Below are positions 18,161 to 26,371 of a stretch of DNA of 33,332 nt, one piece after another; position 1 is the first letter of the stretch, and each line of letters starts with the position of its first letter. A program made the position numbers and the translations under genes. Location of the stretch: the NCBI GenBank assembly GCA_027451825.1, contig DAIDHZ010000020.1, positions 1 to 33,332 on the forward strand. The letters are read 5' to 3'. The DNA comes from Chlamydiota bacterium. GTDB taxonomy: Bacteria > Chlamydiota > Chlamydiia > Chlamydiales > SM23-39. The notes beneath the pieces are model-generated. The model did no database searches. It saw only the letters and a list, made by a program, of their open reading frames with translations, and was not told the DNA's origin.

Positions 18161-19177
18161 ATGAGAAATTTATTTTTTGTACAAAATCCTTCTCAATGGT
18201 TGAAAAGAATGTGTTATTTTTTTCACTTTTTTGTCATATGCAATTTAGTTGCAACCGATCGTTCCAATAACCCGTTGTATAAGGCTTTACCTCCTCTTAA
18301 TACAACAATTGAAGGGCTCTTAGCTTGTGATTCTCAACCTGGATTTATTCCAGTGTCTTTTCGAGAATCTTTAGCTGCGAATTGGATCCCAACAGGAACC
18401 AATTTTTTTGAAGATATTGGCGTGCAATTGGCAGAAAAAGTGTTCAATGATTTTTGTCTTAAAAAAAATGTCATGGGAACTCGTTGTATTCCGTCTGTAG
18501 TTCATCTTATTTGGCTTGGTTCTCCTCCTCCAGAAGTTGTTCATCTTGTTATGGCATCTTGGAAGAAATATCATCCCCAATGGGAAATTAAGTTGTGGAC
18601 CGAAAAAGAGGTTGAAAATTTTGCTTGGAGTACTCCTTATTCTGAGAACTTTTTTAAACAAGGGAAAAACTGGGCAGAAAAGTCTGACATTTTGCGTTTT
18701 GAGATTCTTTATCAGTTTGGAGGAATTTATGCAGACACGGATGTGGTTTGTCTTAAATCTTTTGATGATTTGATGAATAAAGGAATTTCTTTTTTTGCTG
18801 GTTTTGAAAGTAATCAGATTAAGCGTTTTGGGCGTCCTCTCATTGGAAGCGCTATTATAGGAGCTGTTAAAAATAGTCCAATTATTAAGCGATGTCTTGA
18901 TTATTCACAAACTTCAGAAGATGCTCCTTCTATTCACCAGCATATAAGATCAGGACCAGGGCCTATTAGCAAAGCAGCTTATGAAGCTCTTGAAGCAGGA
19001 GATGAAACAGTTCTTCTTTTGCCTTGTTCTTATTTGTATCCATTGCCTTGGGAAAAAAGATTGGTTTCGTTGAACGAAATTTTAGAAAATATCAGGCCAG
19101 AGACATTTGCTATTCATTTATGGGAAGGATCTTGGTTTGATTCGTATCATCCTCCACAAAAACCTTCTTCTTTCTAA
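18161..19177 (+). CDS. GT32 (OCH1-like) glycosyltransferase with DxD motif
   Basis: A 338-residue protein. The N-terminus WLKRMCYFFHFFVICNLVA is signal-like. The catalytic core matches the Gly_transf_sug family: IPSVVHLIWLGSPPP, the block KSDILRFEILYQFGGIYADT with the DxD at residues 192-194 (ADTDV), and a C-terminal HLWEGSW. GT32 includes yeast Och1 (Golgi mannosyltransferase), the catalytic region of large clostridial toxins' relatives, and bacterial capsule enzymes. The DxD binds Mn2+ and the nucleotide sugar. Donor unknown. Its ATG begins 1 bp after the GT4-APH stop, which indicates translational coupling. The gene is followed by a 307-bp gap with palindromic sequence. Confidence 0.87.
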   Translation: MRNLFFVQNPSQWLKRMCYFFHFFVICNLVATDRSNNPLYKALPPLNTTIEGLLACDSQPGFIPVSFRESLAANWIPTGTNFFEDIGVQLAEKVFNDFCLKKNVMGTRCIPSVVHLIWLGSPPPEVVHLVMASWKKYHPQWEIKLWTEKEVENFAWSTPYSENFFKQGKNWAEKSDILRFEILYQFGGIYADTDVVCLKSFDDLMNKGISFFAGFESNQIKRFGRPLIGSAIIGAVKNSPIIKRCLDYSQTSEDAPSIHQHIRSGPGPISKAAYEALEAGDETVLLLPCSYLYPLPWEKRLVSLNEILENIRPETFAIHLWEGSWFDSYHPPQKPSSF

Positions 19178-19305
19178 AGAGCGCCTTCGATTTAAGCGAA
19201 AGAGAATCCTCTTTTTAAAGAGAGTTTCTTCGATAGTTTGCATTGCTTTCCATTTGTGGAGAGCAATGCTATTTACATCGTCGATTTTTGACATTTTGGC
19301 GCTCT
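19178..19305. repeat. 128-bp palindromic region after the GT32 gene
   Basis: Outer arms AGAGCGCC (19178-19185) and GGCGCTCT (19298-19305) enclose a central hairpin CATTGCTTTCC (19241-19251), loop ATTTGT, GGAGAGCAATG (19258-19268) with one mismatch, plus a CGAT/ATCG pair just outside it. It begins at the base after the GT32 stop codon. It could be a large terminator or a decayed non-autonomous element. No gene is seen in the 307-bp gap 19178-19484. Confidence 0.5.
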
Positions 19306-19341
19306 ATTCAAAGTTATTTACTCTATTTGGCTTCGTTTGGC

Positions 19342-19387
19342 TCAAATGGCTAAGCTCATTCTCGCCATATTCTGATTCTTGATTCTC
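19342..19387. repeat. Partial copy of the GTGAATCAAGAAT repeat family
   Basis: TCAAATGGCTAAGCTCATTC, a spacer, then ATTCTTGATTCTC line up with the right part of the element at 15575-15697 (TCAAATGCCGAGATCTGATG, spacer, ATTCTTGATTCAC). The left end is not recognisable. Alignment is by eye. Confidence 0.45.
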
Positions 19388-19484
19388 TCGATATTATATT
19401 GCTCCCTGATAAAAATTCTGTTCAGACAATTCAAAATTTGATAGATCGGTAAAAGGCTGTCATTGATTTTGGAGGATTTGCTTT

Positions 19485-20237
19485 ATGGAATTTGCAAAAG
19501 ACAAAGTAGAGTGGTTGGAATTTGATCTTTTGGAAAAATATCCACACGTGACTCATGGTGTTTTTTTTAGAAAAGGTGGATCAAGTGAAGGACATTTTTC
19601 ATCTTTGAACTTATCTGATGCGGTAGGAGATCTTCCAGATCATGTGAAGATGAATCGTGAAGTGGTTCGTAAAACATTGAACCTTCCGAGTGTGGTTTAT
19701 GCAAAACAAAATCATGGTGTGAATGTTTTTCGAGTGACAAGCAAGAATGCAGATAAAATCACTCCTGCAGACGCTCTTTTTACTACAGAAAAAGGAATTG
19801 GTCTTGCAGTGACTCACGCAGATTGTCAAGGAGCGATTTTTTATGATCCTGTTCATGAGGCAGTGGGCGTTGTCCATGCAGGATGGAAAGGAAGTGTGCA
19901 GAATATCTATGCGCGTCTTTTTGAAGCCATGCATCGAGATATAGGCACTCAGCCGCACAATTTGCTTGTTTGTGTTTCTCCGTCACTGGGACCAGATCAT
20001 GCAGAATACAAAAATTATAAACAGGATTTCCCTGAGTCTTTTTGGAGTTATCAGGTAAAACCGAATTATTTTGATTTTTGGGCCATTAGTAAAAAACAGC
20101 TGGTTGAATGCGGCATTTCAGAAAAAAATATTGAAATCAGCAGTGTTTGTTCTTTTTGCAGTCCGGAAGAGTGTTTTTCTTATCGTAGGCAAAAAGAAAC
20201 AGGCCGTAATGCGACAATTGTTGGATTAAAATCTTGA
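19485..20237 (+). CDS. pgeF: Laccase-domain purine nucleoside phosphorylase / peptidoglycan editing factor (YfiH/PgeF)
   Basis: A 250-residue cytoplasmic protein, normal length for the family. The metal-binding signature is complete: KQNHG, THADCQGAIF and VHAGWKGSV, with a C-terminal CSFCSPEECFSYRR and the usual GRNATIVGL end. Family members bind Zn2+ or Cu2+; they have purine nucleoside phosphorylase/adenosine deaminase activity, and YfiH affects the fidelity of peptidoglycan precursor assembly. In chlamydiae the gene is conserved. The start ATG follows TTGGAGGATTTGCTTT, with GGAGG about nine bases upstream. It is 19 bp upstream of rmlC on the same strand, so the four genes to 22639 may be one transcript. 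Confidence 0.88.
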   Translation: MEFAKDKVEWLEFDLLEKYPHVTHGVFFRKGGSSEGHFSSLNLSDAVGDLPDHVKMNREVVRKTLNLPSVVYAKQNHGVNVFRVTSKNADKITPADALFTTEKGIGLAVTHADCQGAIFYDPVHEAVGVVHAGWKGSVQNIYARLFEAMHRDIGTQPHNLLVCVSPSLGPDHAEYKNYKQDFPESFWSYQVKPNYFDFWAISKKQLVECGISEKNIEISSVCSFCSPEECFSYRRQKETGRNATIVGLKS

Positions 20238-20256
20238 CTGTATCAAAATGTAAGAG

Positions 20257-20787
20257 ATGCAAATTCGATCTCTTCGTATTTCTGGATTAAAGGTTATATC
20301 TCCTCGCATCTTTCGAGATGAGAGGGGTTTTTTTTTAGAGACATTTCGCAAGCCTTTGTATGAAAAAGAAGGAATCGATGTGTCTTTCGTACAAGATAAT
20401 CTTGTCTTTTCTCAAAAAAATGTGATTCGAGGCCTTCATTTTCAAAATCATCCCGGTCAAGCTAAATTGGTGACCTGTCTTCAAGGAACCATTTGGGATG
20501 TTGCCGTAGATATTCGTCCAAATTCTCCGACGTTTGGAGAGTGGGAATCTGTTGTATTGGAAAGCACTCTTCATGAACAGTTTTTTATTCCTGTTGGATT
20601 TGCACATGGATATTGTGTTTTGAGCGATACTGCATTGGTTTCTTATAAAGTCAGTAGTATTTATGATCCTTTGGGAGAAAGATCGATTCGATGGAATGAT
20701 CCCGATTTAAACATTGCATGGCCGACTCAAGATCCGATGGTTTCACAAAGAGATTTGAAAAGTTCTTTTTGGAAAGAAATTTTATGA
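20257..20787 (+). CDS. rmlC: dTDP-4-dehydrorhamnose 3,5-epimerase
   Basis: A 176-residue cupin enzyme of standard length. Motifs: SPRIFRDERGFFLETF, then NVIRGLHFQ (catalytic His), GTIWDVAVDIRPNSPTFGEW, FIPVGFAHGYCVLSD, and VSYKVSSIYDP with RWNDPDLNIAWP. It epimerises C3 and C5 of dTDP-4-dehydro-6-deoxyglucose, the third step of dTDP-L-rhamnose synthesis in the cytoplasm. Its stop overlaps the rmlD start as ATGA. A short purine-rich TAAGAG lies just before the start. Confidence 0.95.
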   Translation: MQIRSLRISGLKVISPRIFRDERGFFLETFRKPLYEKEGIDVSFVQDNLVFSQKNVIRGLHFQNHPGQAKLVTCLQGTIWDVAVDIRPNSPTFGEWESVVLESTLHEQFFIPVGFAHGYCVLSDTALVSYKVSSIYDPLGERSIRWNDPDLNIAWPTQDPMVSQRDLKSSFWKEIL

Positions 20788-21653
20788 AAATTTGGGTGGT
20801 AGGATCTTTCGGTCTTTTAGGATCGACGCTTGTTCGAATGGCTGGAGAGCATTGCATTGGATCTTCTCGTGAAGAGGCGGATGTTTCTGATGAATATTCT
20901 TTAAAAAAGTTCATGCTTTTACATCCGGATATTACACATATTGTGAATACGTCTGCTTTCTCTTTGGTGGATCTTGCTGAAAGTGAAAAAGAAAAAGCAT
21001 GGAAAGTGAATGCGCTGGGTCCTTCTCTTCTTGGAAAAATAGCTCGGCAAATGAATCTTAAAATCATTCATATTTCAACAGATTATGTATTTGATGGAAC
21101 TTTGAATCGATCCATTAAAGAAGATGCTTTACTCAATCCGCTCAATTATTATGGGAAGACAAAAGAGGAGGGAGAAATTCTTCTTTTAAAAGAAAATCCG
21201 GATGCCTGCATCATTCGCACCTCTTCTATTTTTGGAGTGGGTGGGAAAAATTTTGTGGCGAAACTTCTTTCATTGTTTGAACAAAAAAAAGAGATTTTTT
21301 TATCGAATGATCAGTGGGTGCGGCCAACATATGCCAAAGATTTATCGCTTGTCATCTTGCATATTTGTAAATTTTTTCAAAAAGGTATTTATCATTTTGC
21401 AAATGAGGGGATCGCAACGAAGTTTTCATTTGGCTTTAAGATGAAAGAGATTTTAGAAAAAATGGATCCGAAGACCTCCTCTGTTTTGTTAAGAGAAGTG
21501 CCTAGCAGTTTTTTTCCTTCTGTATGCAAAAGACCTGTCTATTCTGTATTGGATACAGAGAAAATAGAAAAAACATTTCAAGTGAACATCCGTTCCTGGG
21601 AAGATGCTTTGGAAGAGTTTTTAATGGAGATTCGATGCGCATCCGTAAATTAG
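20784..21653 (+). CDS. rmlD: dTDP-4-dehydrorhamnose reductase
   Basis: A 289-residue short-chain dehydrogenase-type enzyme. The start at 20784 overlaps the rmlC stop by 4 bp (ATGA) and places the Rossmann motif at the very N-terminus (MKIWVVGSFGLLGSTLVRMA). Other motifs: IVNTSAFSLVDLAE, KIIHISTDYVFDG, and the catalytic NYYGKTKEEGE (YxxxK). It reduces dTDP-4-dehydro-L-rhamnose to dTDP-L-rhamnose with NAD(P)H. An earlier in-frame ATG at 20718 lies inside rmlC and is not used here. Confidence 0.93.
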   Translation: MKIWVVGSFGLLGSTLVRMAGEHCIGSSREEADVSDEYSLKKFMLLHPDITHIVNTSAFSLVDLAESEKEKAWKVNALGPSLLGKIARQMNLKIIHISTDYVFDGTLNRSIKEDALLNPLNYYGKTKEEGEILLLKENPDACIIRTSSIFGVGGKNFVAKLLSLFEQKKEIFLSNDQWVRPTYAKDLSLVILHICKFFQKGIYHFANEGIATKFSFGFKMKEILEKMDPKTSSVLLREVPSSFFPSVCKRPVYSVLDTEKIEKTFQVNIRSWEDALEEFLMEIRCASVN

Positions 21654-22639
21654 ATCATATTTTAGTGACGGGAGGAGCCGGTTTTATTGGTTCTTCATTT
21701 GTCCGATTTCTTTTAAGAAATCCTTCTTTTCAAGGCAAAATTACGAACCTGGATATGCTGAATTATGCTGCAAATCTAGATCGTTTGGAAGATTGTTTGT
21801 CAGATCCCCGCCATCTTTTTATGCAGGGAAATATTTGTGATCGGACGCTTCTTGAAAAAATTCTTGCAAGCGGTGTGGATGCAATTGTCCATTTTGCTGC
21901 AGAAACGCATGTTGATCGTAGCATTGTCTCTTCAGAGCCCTTTTTACAAAGCAACGTTTTGGGCACTGCTTCTTTAATGGATGCTTTAAGGCAGTTTCCG
22001 AGTGTTCATTTTCATCATGTTTCAACGGATGAGGTGTATGGCTCTTTGGGGAAAACCGGTTTTTTTAACGAAGAGTCGATGTACCATCCGAATTCTCCTT
22101 ATTCTGCCTCAAAGGCGGCATCGGATCATATTGTTCGCGCTTTTGCGCACACGTATCAACTTTCTTATACAATCTCTCATTGTAGTAATAATTATGGTCC
22201 TTATCAATTCCCCGAGAAGTTCATTCCACTCATGATTCAAAATTGTCTTTTAGGAAAAGAGCTGCCGATTTATGGAAGCGGGAGCAACGTTCGTGATTGG
22301 CTCTTCGTGGATGATCATGCAGAAGCGATTTGGAAGATTTTGCAATTGGGAAAGAAAGGGGAGACCTATGACATTGGGGGCGATACGGAATTATCGAATG
22401 TGGAGCTTCTTTCTTTACTGATTGAGGCTTTAGCAGAAGAGACTCATAAAGATCCTTCGGAATATCGCAAGCTCATTCGTTTTGTGTCGGATCGCCCGGG
22501 ACACGATTTTCGTTATGCCATTGATAGCTCAAAAATCAAAAGAGAACTTGGATGGAGGGCGCAGGTCTCTTTGAAAGAGGGGCTTCGTAAAACCATTCGA
22601 TCTTTTTTAGGAGAGATTTCTCCTGTATGTACGGAATAA
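21635..22639 (+). CDS. rmlB: dTDP-glucose 4,6-dehydratase
   Basis: A 334-residue extended SDR enzyme. The ATG at 21635 overlaps rmlD by 19 bp and has GGAG five bases upstream; the frame is open further back inside rmlD but the Rossmann motif LVTGGAGFIGSSFVRFL begins right after this start. Further motifs: HFAAETHVDRSI, VSTDEVYGSLG, YSASKAASDHIVRAF (YxxxK), SNNYGPYQFPEKFIPLMI and YGSGSNVRDWLFVDDH. It converts dTDP-glucose to dTDP-4-keto-6-deoxyglucose with bound NAD. rmlA, which makes dTDP-glucose, is not in the window. Confidence 0.95.
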   Translation: MRIRKLDHILVTGGAGFIGSSFVRFLLRNPSFQGKITNLDMLNYAANLDRLEDCLSDPRHLFMQGNICDRTLLEKILASGVDAIVHFAAETHVDRSIVSSEPFLQSNVLGTASLMDALRQFPSVHFHHVSTDEVYGSLGKTGFFNEESMYHPNSPYSASKAASDHIVRAFAHTYQLSYTISHCSNNYGPYQFPEKFIPLMIQNCLLGKELPIYGSGSNVRDWLFVDDHAEAIWKILQLGKKGETYDIGGDTELSNVELLSLLIEALAEETHKDPSEYRKLIRFVSDRPGHDFRYAIDSSKIKRELGWRAQVSLKEGLRKTIRSFLGEISPVCTE

Positions 22640-22675
22640 AATCAAAAATTCCTCTGTGGGTTAAAGGCAAATGTT

Positions 22676-23998
22676 TTACCACTGGTTTAAGCCGATTTGA
22701 GCGCCGATTACAAGTGCGTTCGGATGTTCAGTTCTTCCTTTTGGATGGATGATGTATTGAATATCCGGCATCACATAAAACCATGGAGTGATTTGCACCC
22801 AGTAATTCGCTTCTAACACCGTTTCTGCTTGTTGTGGCTTTTCATGATTTTGTTTTTCTTGTTTTGCAAGATCTTCGCTATATTTCCCATAGACAAAGCC
22901 CATGGAAAATGCATCGTCCGGTCTTTTCTCAAAGGGTCCTTTGAAGACAAATCCGCCGTTGACGAAGAAGGGGAATTGGTTTCTATTTTGAGGTTGGAAA
23001 AATAAAGAGATGAAAGGCGTGAGCCCTTGATCTGTCGTTGCATATTTAGGACGATAAATCATTTGGTCGAAAAGAAAATAAAGTCCGGGATCTCCGTGTT
23101 CTTTTCCGCCTAAAAATTTGTGTTTGGTTCCGGTGAGATAAAAGGCTCCCACTTTATAGTTTCCCGGGAGTTTTTCTTTATCTTGAGGCCCTTGGTTTAT
23201 TAAAACACACCATTCGGAAATCCAAACAACGCCATCTGTACTTGAAAAAGTAAAGTTTGTTCCATGGTATTTGTTTTGAGAGATTTTGCTATTTGCATTG
23301 TAGACTCCAACTTTTGCTGAAAGAAAGTCCCATGGTTTTGCAAAAAGATAGGCCCCCCAGGTGGCATTCGGATACGCAGTGAATGGAATGTTGTAGAAAA
23401 TGGCAACAGGGTTTCCATCAAATGCATTGTTTACAAATTGCCAATAGAGAGGAGACGCCAAAAAGTCGTCGCCTGCGCAAAGTCTTCCTGCTTTGATAAT
23501 GAAGCGATCGTTGAAAAAGGATTGTAAGAGATAGAGTTCAACAAGTTTTACTGTTTGAGATCCGTAAATCTGAGAGGCGGTAAACTGGTTATCGATTTTA
23601 TCTCGAGAAAGGTTTGTTCCTGTTCGCCAGGCAGAAGAACTAAAGAGCTCTAATCCTTTGATTCCATGCTGAGAAAAATTGATGTTGAGAGAAACTCCAT
23701 AGGAGCCGTCATAGGCAAAGCCCCGCGCTTTGCCTCCCGCGGGATTTCCTAATAAATCGGTCACATAAGCTGCATCGATGGTCGTTCCGAGATCTGCAAG
23801 TTTATTTCTTCGGCCATCTAAAGAATCGAGCATGTATTTTCGGTGCCAAAGATCGTGAGGTTTTGTTTTTTCAGGGTTTTCTGAAAAATATTGGAGCATG
23901 TCTTTATGACGATTTCGTGCGTTTTGAGAAAAACGGTGGTCTCCGGCAAAGAGAGCGGCAAATAGTAATAAGGAGAGAGGAAAGTAAAGTTTCTTCAT
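22676..23998 (-). CDS. OprB-type carbohydrate-selective porin
   Basis: A 440-residue outer-membrane protein. Start at 23998 (TGAGG just upstream) gives signal peptide MKKLYFPLSLLLFAALFAGD; the ATG at 24007 lacks a ribosome binding site. OprB hallmarks: AYVTDLLGNPAGGKARGFAY, VSLNINFSQHGIKGLELFSS, IKAGRLCAGDDFLASPLYW, GAYLFAKPWDFLSAKVGVYN and the C-terminal MPDIQYIIHPKGRTEHPNAL. It ends in an aromatic residue (LNQW). The family lets sugars cross the outer membrane. It diverges from the sugar symporter gene, which fits an outer plus inner membrane sugar uptake pair. Confidence 0.88.
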   Translation of the reverse strand: MKKLYFPLSLLLFAALFAGDHRFSQNARNRHKDMLQYFSENPEKTKPHDLWHRKYMLDSLDGRRNKLADLGTTIDAAYVTDLLGNPAGGKARGFAYDGSYGVSLNINFSQHGIKGLELFSSSAWRTGTNLSRDKIDNQFTASQIYGSQTVKLVELYLLQSFFNDRFIIKAGRLCAGDDFLASPLYWQFVNNAFDGNPVAIFYNIPFTAYPNATWGAYLFAKPWDFLSAKVGVYNANSKISQNKYHGTNFTFSSTDGVVWISEWCVLINQGPQDKEKLPGNYKVGAFYLTGTKHKFLGGKEHGDPGLYFLFDQMIYRPKYATTDQGLTPFISLFFQPQNRNQFPFFVNGGFVFKGPFEKRPDDAFSMGFVYGKYSEDLAKQEKQNHEKPQQAETVLEANYWVQITPWFYVMPDIQYIIHPKGRTEHPNALVIGAQIGLNQW

Positions 23999-24104
23999 AG
24001 ACCTCATTTTATTGAAAATGGATTTGAAAGCAATATTTGTTTAGAATCGTTTTTTTATTGGCGAATAAAAAAAAAGGAGGTATTAGGGGAAAAAAGGTGT
24101 GATT

Positions 24105-25490
24105 ATGTTCATGTATTTGATTGCGATGATTGCTGCATTAACCGGTTTTCTATTCGGTTTTGATGAGGGAATCATGTCCGGTGTGATTGAGTTGATTAAA
24201 AAAGATTTTTCTTTAGATACTCATCAGACAGGGTTTATGATGGGGCTTCTACCATTTGGAGCTTTGCTTTCTTCGATTGTAACCGGACGGTTTTGTGATT
24301 GGGTGGGCCGTCTTCAAGTACTTCGTTTGGTTCCTCTTCTTTTTTCTTTTGCGATTGTGCTTATTATTGGGACAACATCCTATTCGGCTCTTTGCGCAGC
24401 TCGATTGCTTTTAGGGATTAGTATCGGGATGTCTGTTGTGGTTAGCCCTCTTTATATTGCAGAAACAACGCCGAGTGAAGTCAGAGGGAAGCTTGTGATT
24501 TGTTTTCAGCTTGCAATCACAATCGGAATTTTGAGCTCTTATGTTTTAAATTTCTTGCATGCATCGAATGATTTTGGTCTTTCTTGGAGATGGATGTTTG
24601 GAGTTGGATTTATTCCGGCAGCGATTTTGTTTGTAGGAGCTCTTTTTCTACCGGAGACCCCGAGATGGCTTTGCATGAAAGGGCACAAAGAGAAAGCAGA
24701 ACAAGTTCTTCTTCATTTGTATAAAGGAAGAGTGAGCAAGTATTCTCAGTCAAGAGCTGAAAAAGACGTTCATGAAATTGGAGAGGCCATTCGCCAAGAG
24801 AAGCGATCAATTTGGAAAATTTTGGTCTCAAAAAAAGTGATGCCTTGTCTTTCCTTGGGAGTGATGCTCTTTTTCTTTCAGCAGTTGAGCGGCATTAATG
24901 TGATCATTTATTATGCTCCGACTGTTTTTAATAAACTGCAATTAGGTTCTCACTTAGCAACTCTTCTTGCCACCGTTGGAGTTGGAACTTTAAATGTGCT
25001 CATGACGATTTTTTCAATGCGCTGGGTTGAAAGAATGGGAAGAAGACCGCTTCTTCTTTTGGGATTTTTGGGCACCGCGGCAAGCCTTGGCGTGATTGCT
25101 TTTATTTCTTATTTTGGATTGGATCAATTGAGCTGGATTGCTGCCATTTGCGTCTTTGTATATATCGCTTTTTTTGCGATGAGTTTAGGTCCATTGCCTT
25201 GGGTGATGATGCCGGAGATTTTTCCGCTTGCCGTTCGAGGTCAGGGCGCCAGTTTTTCAGCTGCAAGCAATTGGTTGTTTAATACGCTTGTCGTAGCGGC
25301 GTTTCCCATTATGCTTCATAGCATCGGGATTGGTCCTACATTTGCTTGTTATGCAATTTTTTGCATCTTGGGATATTTGTTCTCTTTACGCTATGTTCCG
25401 GAAACAAAACATTTATCCTTGGAAGAAATTGAAGCGCACATTCAATCGGGCAAACCTTTTCGAACGTTGGGTGTTCGCTCAAAAATGTAG
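24105..25490 (+). CDS. MFS sugar/H+ symporter (XylE/GalP-like sugar porter)
   Basis: A 461-residue, 12-helix transporter. ATG 24105 is chosen because AAAAGG sits seven bases upstream; GTG 24099 is in frame but too close. Sugar porter signatures: GFLFGFDEGIMSG, GRFCDWVGRLQVLR, PLYIAETTPSEVRGKLVICF, LPETPRWLCMKGHKEKAEQV, the sugar-binding QQLSGINVIIYYAPTVF, VERMGRRPLLLLG and the C-terminal VPETKHLSLEEIE. Likely imports a hexose or pentose with protons; the exact sugar is unknown. The 3' end overlaps the convergent C39-like gene by 49 bp. The 106-bp region shared with the porin gene must hold both promoters. Confidence 0.92.
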   Translation: MFMYLIAMIAALTGFLFGFDEGIMSGVIELIKKDFSLDTHQTGFMMGLLPFGALLSSIVTGRFCDWVGRLQVLRLVPLLFSFAIVLIIGTTSYSALCAARLLLGISIGMSVVVSPLYIAETTPSEVRGKLVICFQLAITIGILSSYVLNFLHASNDFGLSWRWMFGVGFIPAAILFVGALFLPETPRWLCMKGHKEKAEQVLLHLYKGRVSKYSQSRAEKDVHEIGEAIRQEKRSIWKILVSKKVMPCLSLGVMLFFFQQLSGINVIIYYAPTVFNKLQLGSHLATLLATVGVGTLNVLMTIFSMRWVERMGRRPLLLLGFLGTAASLGVIAFISYFGLDQLSWIAAICVFVYIAFFAMSLGPLPWVMMPEIFPLAVRGQGASFSAASNWLFNTLVVAAFPIMLHSIGIGPTFACYAIFCILGYLFSLRYVPETKHLSLEEIEAHIQSGKPFRTLGVRSKM

Positions 25491-26371
25491 GCAATGTTGT
25501 TTCTTCGTTCCCAGGATTCCATAAAATTGGAAAGTTCATAGCGAACTAACGTTTTGGAATCTTCAGGGAACGCGGGATCCATGCAAAGTACTTGTTTTGT
25601 CGTGGCGTCATATCCGATCACTGCGATTAAATGCCCTTTTGCATAAGGAAGAGCGCTTCCTTGCAAAGGGCCTCTTACGCTGACAACAACCGGAGTTCCA
25701 AGAAGAAGTCTTTGATAGAGAGAATCAAAATCTTCTAAGCGCTCCACCCAACAATTCCATCCTTTCCCTAATTCGGCGGCTGCTTGTGCGATATTGAATA
25801 CCCAGTTGCCAAAGATGTCAAAGCCTTGATCGTAGGATTTTTGAGCAAATTCAAGAGGATCAATGAAGGGATTCTTTGTGAGATATCGGACGACTGCTGT
25901 CGTTGCTGTCGGAGAACAAAGATCTTGATTGCGAGGATGTTGTAAAATCATTTGAGAAAGCCCGGAAACCGGAAGCAATAGGGAAGAGAATTCATCGATC
26001 TTTGGTGTGGGTTGTTTTTGGCCATTTGCATAAACATGCAGAGAGCGCAGTTGACTGAAAGAAGCGTTCCCTTCGGTGATGATTTTGATCTGAAATCCGG
26101 TCGCTTGTTTTTCTATGATTTCTAGAGTGTCTTGATGCAGTTTTATATTTTCTATGTTTTCAGAAAAACTCATTTGTCCATTGCTTCCCCATACGGCGTA
26201 AAGCAACCAAGAAGACCAGTGATTGATGAAGACTCTTACGTAAAAAAGGTATTGTCCTTGGGTGGGGCGATTTGCATTCCATGAGATGATGAGTTCACTA
26301 AAAGGAGGTAGATGTTTCTTGAGAAATTTTTGATGGGCTTTGGTGTTTTTAAAATTTTTTCTATATATCAT
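25442..26371 (-). CDS. C39-like (papain-fold) cysteine peptidase domain protein
   Basis: A 309-residue protein without a signal peptide. The C-terminal half fits Peptidase_C39_2: NQDLCSPTATTAVVRYL (Cys152 nucleophile), YAKGHLIAVIGYD (His247) and VLCMDPAFPED (Asp265), with the Gln-equivalent near NQD just before Cys152. The N-terminal 130 residues look like beta strands (ELIISWNANRP, YLFYVRVFINH) and may bind the substrate. The family includes bacteriocin-processing and general cysteine peptidases; substrate unknown. Its ATG shares the CATG at 26369-26372 with the divergent hypothetical gene. Its end overlaps the sugar symporter gene. Confidence 0.75.
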   Translation of the reverse strand: MIYRKNFKNTKAHQKFLKKHLPPFSELIISWNANRPTQGQYLFYVRVFINHWSSWLLYAVWGSNGQMSFSENIENIKLHQDTLEIIEKQATGFQIKIITEGNASFSQLRSLHVYANGQKQPTPKIDEFSSLLLPVSGLSQMILQHPRNQDLCSPTATTAVVRYLTKNPFIDPLEFAQKSYDQGFDIFGNWVFNIAQAAAELGKGWNCWVERLEDFDSLYQRLLLGTPVVVSVRGPLQGSALPYAKGHLIAVIGYDATTKQVLCMDPAFPEDSKTLVRYELSNFMESWERRNNIAYIFERTPNVRKGLPD

